Shown piece by piece: positions 1 to 5,114 of a stretch of 8,303 nt of DNA (position 1 is its first letter; every line of letters begins with the position of its first letter). Origin of the DNA: an uncultured Moraxella sp. (GTDB taxonomy: Bacteria > Pseudomonadota > Gammaproteobacteria > Pseudomonadales > Moraxellaceae); NCBI GenBank assembly GCA_937975585.1, contig CALJUC010000006.1, positions 1 through 8,303 of the forward strand, read 5' to 3'. The notes under the pieces were generated by a model. The model saw only the letters and a program-made list of their open reading frames with translations, did no database searches and was not told the DNA's origin. The position numbers and the translations under genes are program-made.

Positions 1-97
1 ATTTGAGCAAGTATTTGACTTTTGATACCACTTGCTGGGAGGTCATCCCTTGCGGCTTATCAATGAGTAGTACGCCAGAAACAATCTTTTTTTGCAT
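1..97 (-). CDS. truB: tRNA pseudouridine synthase B, N-terminal part only
   Basis: The minus strand reads ATG at 97-95 and stays open for 32 codons to the window edge. The peptide begins MQKKIVSGVLLIDKPQGMTS, which matches the TruB opening 'GVLLLDKPQGM(S/T)S', the conserved N-terminal motif of this family. TruB makes pseudouridine 55 in the T-loop of tRNAs. The catalytic Asp (in a GHTGxLDPxATG motif) would lie beyond the edge and is not visible. An in-frame TAA lies just upstream of the ATG, so this start is well bounded, but there is no clear Shine-Dalgarno sequence. Only 28 nt separate the start from the upstream rho terminator, leaving little room for a separate promoter. Identity rests on the N-terminal motif alone. 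Confidence 0.85.
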   Translation of the reverse strand, partial: MQKKIVSGVLLIDKPQGMTSQQVVSKVKYLLK

Positions 98-125
98 ATT
101 AGGGTATTATTTTTTCAGCAGTGAT

Positions 126-162
126 AAAAAAAGCCGTGTCAACCATGGGAAAACACGACTTT
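126..162 (-). terminator. Rho-independent terminator downstream of rho
   Basis: Read on the minus strand, 162-153 (AAAGTCGTGT) pairs with 139-130 (ACACGGCTTT). This gives a 10-bp stem with one G-U pair and a 13-nt loop. The U-tract comes from the A-run at 126-132. The orientation fits the end of the rho transcript, whose stop codon is at 298-296. On the plus strand only three T follow the stem, so it is probably one-way. It lies immediately before truB. Confidence 0.75.
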
Positions 163-178
163 CATAATATAGTCTTTT

Positions 179-276
179 AAATTCAATTTAATACTGCGGC
201 CAGATTTTAAGAAAGACAGGGCTTGCTGTACTATTTGTACTACCTGCATTCGTTTTTCTTGTCTTAAAATGAATTT
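179..276. repeat. Intergenic repeat element, left copy, with imperfect terminal inverted repeats
   Basis: The core at 223-261 (TTGCTGTACTATTTGTACTA...) matches the reverse complement of the right window edge (8265-8303) at 33 of 39 positions. The element is bounded by 13-mers in inverted orientation, 179-191 and the complement of 264-276, which match at 12 of 13 positions. A second, perfect 9-bp pair, ATTTTAAGA (204-212) and TCTTAAAAT (262-270), could form a hairpin. Inside the core the 7-mer TGTACTA occurs twice with a 9-nt period. CTTT occurs near both outer ends (174-177 and 277-280), a possible but weak target-site duplication. The element has no coding capacity and sits in the 3' untranslated region of rho. 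The outer boundaries are my estimate. Confidence 0.6.
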
Positions 277-295
277 CTTTGACTATCGCAGCAAA

Positions 296-1564
296 TTACG
301 CTTTGTCTTTACGGGTCATTTGTTCAAAGAATTCATCATTGGTTTTTGAGTCTTTGAGTTTTTCCAGTAAGAATTCCGTAGCTTGGATTTCATCCATTGG
401 GTGCAATAACTTGCGTAAAATCCATACTTTACGTAGCAAGGCTTCATCCATCAGACGTTCTTCGCGGCGCGTGCCCGATTTTTTGATATTAATCGCAGGG
501 AAAACACGTTTTTCGGCGATATCGCGTTCCAAGGTGATTTCTTGATTACCTGTACCTTTAAACTCTTCATAAATCACTTTATCCATGGTACTACCGGTGT
601 CAATCAATGCCGTCGAGATGATGGTCAAACTGCCACCCTCTTCGATGTTACGCGCTGCGCCAAAAAAGCGTTTTGGGCGTTCTAGGGCATTGGCATCGAC
701 ACCGCCTGTCAGCACTTTGCCAGATGAAGGCAAGACTGTGTTGTAGGCACGTGCAAGGCGAGTGATAGAGTCAAGTAAAATCACCACATCTTGCTTGTGT
801 TCGACCAAACGCTTGGCCTTTTCGATGACCATTTCGGCAACTTGAACATGGCGGGTAGGTGGCTCATCAAAGGTGGAAGCAACCACTTCACCGCGTACCG
901 TGCGCTGCATTTCGGTCACTTCTTCAGGACGCTCATCGATAAGTAGCACAATCAGATAACATTCAGGGTTGTTTTTGGTGATAGATTGGGCGATGGATTG
1001 GAGTAGAACAGTTTTACCAGCCTTTGGTGGCGCAACGATAATAGAACGTTGACCTTTACCAATCGGTGCGATTAAATCGATAATACGACCGGTTAAGTCT
1101 TCGGTTGTACCGTTACCGAGTTCTAGACGTAGTTGCTTGGTTGGGAAAAGTGGGGTTAAGTTTTCAAAAATCAGTTTGTGGCGAGAGCGGTCTGGGGTAT
1201 CAAAGTTGATTTCGTTGACTTTGAGTAGGGCAAAATATCGCTCAGAGTCTTTCGGTGGGCGAATCGTGCCTGCGATAGAATCGCCCGTCTTTAGGTTAAA
1301 GCGGCGAATTTGGCTTGGGCTGACATAGATATCATCGGGGCCGGCCAAGTATGAGCCTTCTGATGAACGTAAAAAACCAAAGCCATCTGGCAAAATCTCA
1401 AGTACGCCATCCCCATAAATCGCTTCACCATTACGGGCATGTGTCTTTAAAATCGCAAAAATAATATCTTGTTTGCGGCTACGCGCCATGTTTTCAAGGC
1501 CCATTTGCTCACTGATGAATAGCAATTCGGCAATCGATTTTCTTTTAAGTTCAGTTAAATTCAT
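296..1564 (-). CDS. rho: Transcription termination factor Rho
   Basis: This 422-residue protein is the hexameric RNA helicase that binds C-rich nascent RNA and ends transcription. Its length and residue numbering match the E. coli family member closely. The N-terminal RNA-binding domain occupies roughly 1-130, with the RNP1-like DGFGFLRS at 60-67. The ATPase core has Walker A APPKAGKT at 178-185, catalytic Glu211 in LLIDERPEE, Walker B VVILLD ending at Asp265, the Q-loop SSGKVLTGGVDANAL at about 280-294, and Arg366 in GTRREE at the arginine-finger position. All expected key residues are present. The start is the family-typical MNLTELKRK, although no Shine-Dalgarno sequence precedes it. The gene is separated from trxA by a strong terminator and has its own promoter and a leader of about 200 nt, so it is probably a single-gene unit. 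The leader suggests autoregulation, as known for E. coli rho. Confidence 0.98.
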   Translation of the reverse strand: MNLTELKRKSIAELLFISEQMGLENMARSRKQDIIFAILKTHARNGEAIYGDGVLEILPDGFGFLRSSEGSYLAGPDDIYVSPSQIRRFNLKTGDSIAGTIRPPKDSERYFALLKVNEINFDTPDRSRHKLIFENLTPLFPTKQLRLELGNGTTEDLTGRIIDLIAPIGKGQRSIIVAPPKAGKTVLLQSIAQSITKNNPECYLIVLLIDERPEEVTEMQRTVRGEVVASTFDEPPTRHVQVAEMVIEKAKRLVEHKQDVVILLDSITRLARAYNTVLPSSGKVLTGGVDANALERPKRFFGAARNIEEGGSLTIISTALIDTGSTMDKVIYEEFKGTGNQEITLERDIAEKRVFPAINIKKSGTRREERLMDEALLRKVWILRKLLHPMDEIQATEFLLEKLKDSKTNDEFFEQMTRKDKA

Positions 1565-1772
1565 ACATCAATCATCAATAACTAATTTGCGTTATTAAAA
1601 CGCCAAGCGGCACACATCATATTCGCCGGCTTTTCATAACAGGGGATGGGTCATAAGTAGAGAAAAATGAGATTGGTTGAAATCCAAAACCTGTGGAATA
1701 GAGCAAGCGCAAGCGTTGTGATATCAAGGCTTGAACAGCGGTTTGGGGTTCAGATAAGATAGTGGTTTTGTG
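1565..1772 (-). promoter_or_regulatory. Untranslated leader of rho
   Basis: From the predicted transcription start near 1772 to the rho ATG there are about 207 nt without a convincing gene. The only short minus-strand ORFs are a handful of codons long, for example ATGATG at about 1618-1613 giving 12 codons (MMCAAWRF...) and two of 6 codons. None has a good ribosome binding site. The leader contains a C-rich, G-poor tract (1640-1682). E. coli rho also has a long leader in which Rho terminates its own transcript, so a similar arrangement is a reasonable inference here, but the sequence does not prove it. Confidence 0.5.
1640..1682 (-). promoter_or_regulatory. C-rich, G-poor tract in the rho leader, candidate rut site
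   Basis: The minus (transcript) strand of this 43-nt stretch has 15 C and 2 G, with repeated pyrimidine-C dinucleotides (TTTC, CTC, CTC, CCC, CCCC). Rho loads on unstructured C-over-G RNA. A tract like this in the untranslated leader of rho itself is a plausible autoregulatory loading site. This is a composition argument, not a motif match. Confidence 0.4.
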
Positions 1773-1778
1773 CGTTAC

Positions 1779-1807
1779 AATATACGACTTGAGCCTTGTG
1801 TTGTCAA
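1779..1807 (-). promoter_or_regulatory. Sigma70-type promoter of rho
   Basis: The minus strand reads TTGACA at 1807-1802, a 17-nt spacer, then TATATT at 1784-1779. That is a perfect -35, an ideal spacer and a 5-of-6 -10 element. The predicted start is near 1772. It lies just downstream of the trxA terminator, so rho transcription restarts here independently of trxA. Confidence 0.8.
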
Positions 1808-1817
1808 TCAATTCCAC

Positions 1818-1879
1818 AAAAAAACCATGAATTACCGGGTCGATTAGTCAAAAACTAAAACTGACCGAGTAATTCATGG
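1818..1879 (-). terminator. Strong rho-independent terminator of trxA
   Basis: The arms 1825-1841 (CCATGAATTACCGGGTC) and 1863-1879 (GACCGAGTAATTCATGG) are complementary at 15 of 17 positions. A small inner pair (TTAGT/ACTAA) sits in the 21-nt loop. On the minus strand the stem is followed by seven T (from A at 1818-1824). There is no T-run in the plus direction. Its position about 50 nt past the trxA stop fits termination of trxA and insulation of the rho promoter. Confidence 0.85.
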
Positions 1880-1926
1880 CTCAAGTTGTGGGTGATAGAT
1901 AGGCTTATTAAATCACCTATTATAAA

Positions 1927-2250
1927 TTATAGATGTTTATTAATTAGCGCTGCCAATTGGGCTTTAGGCTGCATGCCCATGGTTGCATCAACTTTTTCGC
2001 CATTTTTAAACATAAACAGAGTTGGGATACTGCGAATACCATATTGGGCAGCAAGCTGTGGGTTGGCATCAACGTCCACTTTCACAATACGTGCTTTACC
2101 GTCAAATTCGCCTGAAAGTTCATCAAGTACAGGGGCGATGGCTTTACATGGGCCACACCATTGTGCCCAAAAATCTACCAATACTGGTACGTCTGATTGT
2201 AATACGGCTTTTTCGAAGGTTTGTTCACCGGCATGAATCACAGATGACAT
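1927..2250 (-). CDS. trxA: Thioredoxin 1
   Basis: This 107-residue cytoplasmic thiol-disulfide reductase accepts electrons from thioredoxin reductase and reduces protein disulfides. It is a single thioredoxin fold with active site WCGPCK at 31-36 (Cys32 and Cys35), the buried Asp26 in VDFWA, and the cis-proline Pro76 in SIPT. Length and spacing match E. coli TrxA. I chose the ATG at 2250-2248, giving MSSVIHAGEQ, because GAGGA lies at 2262-2258, 7 nt before it, and it matches family length. An upstream ATG at 2289 would add 13 unlikely residues (MRCIYLPYHEETT) and swallow the ribosome binding site. The gene is divergent from ppx and ends at a strong terminator before rho. The ppx / trxA / rho neighbourhood also occurs in Pseudomonas. 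Confidence 0.97.
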   Translation of the reverse strand: MSSVIHAGEQTFEKAVLQSDVPVLVDFWAQWCGPCKAIAPVLDELSGEFDGKARIVKVDVDANPQLAAQYGIRSIPTLFMFKNGEKVDATMGMQPKAQLAALINKHL

Positions 2251-2257
2251 AGTTGTT

Positions 2258-2262
2258 TCCTC
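2258..2262 (-). promoter_or_regulatory. Ribosome binding site that decides the trxA start
   Basis: GAGGA on the minus strand lies 7 nt upstream of the ATG at 2250. It supports the 107-residue form over the longer open frame that begins at 2289. Confidence 0.85.
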
Positions 2263-2302
2263 ATGATAGGGAAGATAAATACAGCGCATAATAACGTGAT
2301 TG

Positions 2303-2308
2303 ATTATA
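2303..2308 (-). promoter_or_regulatory. Candidate -10 element of trxA
   Basis: The minus strand has a perfect TATAAT at 2308-2303, predicting a start near 2296 and a 45-nt leader before trxA. No good -35 lies 16-18 nt upstream. That space is occupied by the FNR-like palindrome at 2322-2335, which suggests regulator control. TATTAT at 2293-2288 is a weaker alternative. Confidence 0.5.
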
Positions 2309-2321
2309 AGTTATAGAGCAA

Positions 2322-2335
2322 TTGATAGTTATCAA
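2322..2335. promoter_or_regulatory. FNR/Anr-type palindrome upstream of trxA
   Basis: TTGATAGTTATCAA matches the FNR/Anr/CRP-family consensus TTGAT-N4-ATCAA at every position. The palindrome extends one base on each side (ATTGATA-GT-TATCAAT). Its centre is about 20 bp upstream of the trxA -10 box. That is closer than the usual activating position near -41.5, so it would overlap the -35 region and could act in repression. Binding by an actual regulator is inference. Confidence 0.5.
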
Positions 2336-2576
2336 TCCGCTGCGTTAATTAGAATACTTATTAAGTGGGGATATAATAACACAATACAAGTCTGGCAGAA
2401 GTTGTCATATAGTTAATTGTGTTAAAGCATGTCATTAGAAATAATCAATTGGTATTTTCAATCATCAATTTTCAGTAGACGCCTGTAAACTGAGCTAAGC
2501 CTAGAAACATGCCAGATGGCAGGGTTAAACGGTGTCTATCTATAAGGTGAAAACCACCTTACCACCATAAAATGGC

Positions 2577-2606
2577 TTGTCACTGACTGGTAAAAATGCG
2601 TAAAAT
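2577..2606 (+). promoter_or_regulatory. Sigma70-type promoter of ppx
   Basis: TTGTCA at 2577-2582 (5 of 6), an 18-nt spacer, and TAAAAT at 2601-2606 (5 of 6). The predicted start near 2613 leaves a leader of about 25 nt before the ppx ATG. No Shine-Dalgarno sequence is visible in that leader. Confidence 0.55.
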
Positions 2607-2637
2607 GGGGCTCATATTAATTACCGATTGATAACCT

Positions 2638-4146
2638 ATGCCCGACTTGCTTGCTGATAATGAATTAATGGCCGCCATTGACTTGGGTTCAAATAGTTTT
2701 CACTTAGCCATTGCGCGCCTTGACCACGGTGAGGTTCGTAAGCTTGCTTCGATGTCAGAAAAAGTCCAACTGGCCGCAGGCTTAGATGGCGACAATTATT
2801 TATCGGAAGAAGCACAGCAGCGTGGGCTAGACTGTCTGGCGCGCTTTGTTGGTCGTCTTGATGCGGTATCGCCACAGCGCTTGCGTATCGTCGCCACCAA
2901 TGCCCTTCGCCAAGCAAAAAATGCCAACGAGTTTATCAAAAAAGCCGAGCAAATCTTGCCAAAACCGCTTGAGGTTATTGCAGGGCGTGAAGAAGCGCGA
3001 CTGATTTATTTAGGGGTATCGCATACCAATGCCAGTACCGAAAAACGGTTGGTTATTGATATCGGTGGTGGCTCGACTGAGTTTATTATCGGTAAAGGCT
3101 TTGAGCCATTGCTGACCGAAAGCTTACAAATGGGCTGTGTTGCCTTTCATAAGTTATACTTCCCGGATGGTCAAATCACCGAAAAGGCATTTGAAAAAGC
3201 CATTGCAGCCGCACGTAAAGAAGTGCTTGCTATTAGCCGTTTATACCAAAAGACAGGCTGGAACAGTGTTACAGGCTCAAGCGGAACTATCAAAGCGGTC
3301 AACCAAATCTTGGTGCAACTCGGTCTTGCTGACAGTGATGAGCGTATTACCTTTGAAGGTGTTAAGCAGCTTCAAAAGCTACTCATCAAAGCCAAACATG
3401 TAGACAATATTGATTTTGCAGACGTTAAAGAAACGCGCAAAGCGGTATTACCGGCGGGCGTGGCAGTATTATTGGCTGCCATGAGTGTATTGGGGATTGA
3501 TACCATCGCTTATTCTGATGGTGCGCTACGCGAAGGCGTGATGTATGACATGCTGGGGCGCTTTGCCAGTGAGGATGTACGCGACCGCAGTGTACAAGCC
3601 TTGATGACGCGTTATTCAGTCGACCGCAAACAAGCCAAACGCGTGGTTAAAACCGCACAAGAATTGTTTGAACAAGTTAAAAACCGATTGGGCCTGACGG
3701 CAGAAGATGCCGATTTGTTACGCCGTGGTGCGTATTTACATGAGATTGGCTTGGCGATTAGCCACAGTAGCTATCACCGTCACAGTGCTTATCTGCTAGA
3801 AAACTCCGATATTGATGGGTTTTCACAAGTTGATAAAGTGCGAATGGGGCAATTGGTGATGCACCATCGCCGCAAACTTAAAAGCGATGGCCTTGATGAA
3901 GTCAAAATGGTCGGTGGGGACAATCTTGTATATCTGACCCTGCTGCTACGTTTGGCGGTATTAACCCATCATAGCCGCAGTAAGCAAGAAGACATTCAGT
4001 TTCAATTGGTTGCCAAAGACAGCCACCATTGGCAAATCACCATTCACCCAGACAGCGATGCCGCAAGCCTATTGGTCAGCGATTTGCAAGATGAAATTGA
4101 TATCTGGCAACGTTGGGGCATGCAGTTGGATGTGATTGTCGTCTAG
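2638..4146 (+). CDS. ppx: Exopolyphosphatase (Ppx/GppA family)
   Basis: This 502-residue enzyme removes terminal phosphates from inorganic polyphosphate; some family members also hydrolyse pppGpp. The ASKHA-fold N-terminal half shows DLGSNSFH at 15-22, AGREEARLIY at 115-124 (Glu119 is the likely catalytic glutamate, aligned to E. coli Glu121), the phosphate loop DIGGGSTE at 141-148, and TGSSGT at 212-217. The C-terminal half from about 312 carries the HD-like helical region with YLHEIGL and HHRHSAYLL-like residues (366-386), followed by the LVMHHRRK segment at 406-413. The length agrees with the long proteobacterial Ppx rather than the short two-domain forms. The ATG at 2638 gives ten residues before the first beta strand, as in E. 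coli; an ATG at 2668 is possible but would clip the strand. Neither has a ribosome binding site. Ppx and GppA cannot be cleanly separated by eye; the trxA/rho neighbourhood favours Ppx. Confidence 0.92.
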   Translation: MPDLLADNELMAAIDLGSNSFHLAIARLDHGEVRKLASMSEKVQLAAGLDGDNYLSEEAQQRGLDCLARFVGRLDAVSPQRLRIVATNALRQAKNANEFIKKAEQILPKPLEVIAGREEARLIYLGVSHTNASTEKRLVIDIGGGSTEFIIGKGFEPLLTESLQMGCVAFHKLYFPDGQITEKAFEKAIAAARKEVLAISRLYQKTGWNSVTGSSGTIKAVNQILVQLGLADSDERITFEGVKQLQKLLIKAKHVDNIDFADVKETRKAVLPAGVAVLLAAMSVLGIDTIAYSDGALREGVMYDMLGRFASEDVRDRSVQALMTRYSVDRKQAKRVVKTAQELFEQVKNRLGLTAEDADLLRRGAYLHEIGLAISHSSYHRHSAYLLENSDIDGFSQVDKVRMGQLVMHHRRKLKSDGLDEVKMVGGDNLVYLTLLLRLAVLTHHSRSKQEDIQFQLVAKDSHHWQITIHPDSDAASLLVSDLQDEIDIWQRWGMQLDVIVV

Positions 4147-4250
4147 CTAGATTATGTGTCGTAAAAATTATCGTATTAAATGTGCTGGCTTACAAGCATA
4201 GCACCAAGCGTATTATCAAGTGTTATTATTAAGTCATAAGGAATTTGCCC
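4147..4250 (+). promoter_or_regulatory. ppx-accA gap with a weak candidate accA promoter
   Basis: There is no terminator after ppx. A weak promoter-like pair is present: CTTACA at 4189-4194, a 16-nt spacer, and TATTAT at 4211-4216. It overlaps a small stepped hairpin (GTGCT 4182-4186 with AGCAC 4200-4204, and GCTT with AAGC inside) that lacks a T-run. accA may be expressed by readthrough from ppx, from this promoter, or both. Confidence 0.3.
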
Positions 4251-5051
4251 ATGAGTGTTTGGGAAAAAGTACAACTTGCCCGCCATGCCAAGCGTCCATT
4301 GTTCTTGGATTATGCTAGCCAATTATTTACCGAGTTCGATATCTTGCAAGGTGACCGTGCCTATGCGGATGACAAGGCAATTTTAGGTGGATTGGCCAAT
4401 TTCGAAGGTATGCCAGTGATGTTAATTGGTCAGCATCGTGGCCGTAGTACTCGTGAGCGTCTTGAGCATAACTTTGGCATGGCAAACCCTGAAGGCTATC
4501 GCAAGGTCGTGCGTTTGGTCAAAATGGCAGAGCGTTTTAAACTACCCGTGCTGACCTTTATCGACACCCAAGGTGCGTATCCTGGCGTTGGCGCAGAAGA
4601 GCGTGGCCAAGCTCAAGCGATTGCTGAAAGCATTGCCGTATTCTCAGCGTTGAATGTACCTGTCATTGCCACTGTTATCGGTGAGGGTGGTTCAGGTGGG
4701 GCATTGGCCATTGGCGTTGCCGACCGTGTCAATATGCTAGAAAACAGCATCTATTCAGTGATTTCACCAGAGGGCTGTGCGTCTATTCTGTGGAAAACCG
4801 CTGAAAAAGCGCCACAAGCCAGTGAAGCGTTAAAGCTATCAGCCGATAATCTCAAAAACTTAGGTCTTATTGACGAAGTGATTAGTGAAGGCGAGGGTGC
4901 GAATGTTAACCCTGACTTGGCTATGGCAAATTTGAAACAAACCTTGTTACGCCAATTGGCTGAATTACAAGGCTTGGATAACCAACAGCGTCTAGATGAG
5001 CGTTATGCTCGCTTGATGACCTTTGATTCACATGTCAAACTTTCGGCTTAA
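4251..5051 (+). CDS. accA: Acetyl-CoA carboxylase carboxyltransferase subunit alpha
   Basis: This subunit, with AccD, transfers the carboxyl group from carboxybiotin on AccB to acetyl-CoA, forming malonyl-CoA for fatty-acid synthesis in the cytoplasm. The 266 residues contain the crotonase-like core: GDRAYADDKAILGG (34-47), NFGMANPEGYRK (74-85), FIDTQGAYPGVGAEERGQ (103-120), the glycine-rich oxyanion region GEGGSGGALAIG (144-155), and ISPEGCASILWK (171-182). The start is the ATG at 4251 (MSVWEKVQLARH) because AAGGA at 4238-4242 is spaced 8 nt from it; a TTG two codons upstream is less likely. Compared with E. coli AccA (about 319 residues), roughly 50 N-terminal residues are missing. The sequence upstream has stops and no displaced coding frame, so this is a real short form, as I recall for Acinetobacter. 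accD and the biotin subunit are not in the window. Confidence 0.96.
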   Translation: MSVWEKVQLARHAKRPLFLDYASQLFTEFDILQGDRAYADDKAILGGLANFEGMPVMLIGQHRGRSTRERLEHNFGMANPEGYRKVVRLVKMAERFKLPVLTFIDTQGAYPGVGAEERGQAQAIAESIAVFSALNVPVIATVIGEGGSGGALAIGVADRVNMLENSIYSVISPEGCASILWKTAEKAPQASEALKLSADNLKNLGLIDEVISEGEGANVNPDLAMANLKQTLLRQLAELQGLDNQQRLDERYARLMTFDSHVKLSA

Positions 5052-5068
5052 TCGCCAGTCCACTCAAG

Positions 5069-5114
5069 ATAGCCATCGTTCTAGTATTTGTTAGCTTGTC
5101 ACGATGGCTATTTT
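5069..5114 (+). terminator. Hairpin between accA and tilS that includes the tilS start codon
   Basis: ATAGCCATCGT (5069-5079) and ACGATGGCTAT (5101-5111) form a perfect 11-bp stem with a 21-nt loop, followed by a short T-run (5111-5114). The shape is that of a weak rho-independent terminator for accA. The 3' arm contains the tilS ATG at 5104-5106, so it could equally block ribosome access. The T-run is short, so a translational or attenuating role is at least as likely as full termination. Confidence 0.55.

Larger units (their letters stand above)
2251..2637. other. Divergent trxA-ppx intergenic region
   Basis: This 387-nt gene-free stretch separates the 5' ends of trxA and ppx. It holds the trxA ribosome binding site and -10 box, the FNR-like palindrome, and the ppx promoter near 2577-2606. 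It also has a lone plus-strand TATAAT at 2372-2377 whose -35 is weak (TTAGAA), and a short hairpin at 2545-2561 (AAGGTG/CACCTT) with no T-run. Between about 2380 and 2540 I see no ORF, RNA gene or clear motif. Confidence 0.6.

Noticed and set aside
179..276. Left repeat as a tRNA, riboswitch or CRISPR unit
   Set aside because: There is no cloverleaf, no known aptamer core and no regular spacer-repeat array. A second copy in inverted orientation fits a dispersed intergenic repeat better.
1617..1817. 66-codon minus-strand ORF upstream of rho
   Set aside because: It starts upstream of the strong rho promoter (its ATG would not be in the mRNA), overlaps the -35/-10 boxes, has no ribosome binding site and resembles no family I know.
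1886..2236. 116-codon plus-strand ORF opposite trxA
   Set aside because: It is antisense to thioredoxin, has no recognisable domain, and its composition reflects the complement of the trxA codons.
1568..2469. 12-mer TCAATCATCAAT at both 1568-1579 (before rho) and 2458-2469 (trxA-ppx gap)
   Set aside because: It is short and AT-rich with no palindromic structure or consistent position relative to promoters; two occurrences could easily be chance.
2545..2561. AAGGTG/CACCTT hairpin in the trxA-ppx gap as a terminator
   Set aside because: The stem is only 6 bp, with no T-run on either strand and no gene end nearby.
4147..4250. Missing accA N-terminus hidden upstream by a frameshift
   Set aside because: All frames carry stops, the gap is only 104 nt, and a good ribosome binding site precedes the short start.
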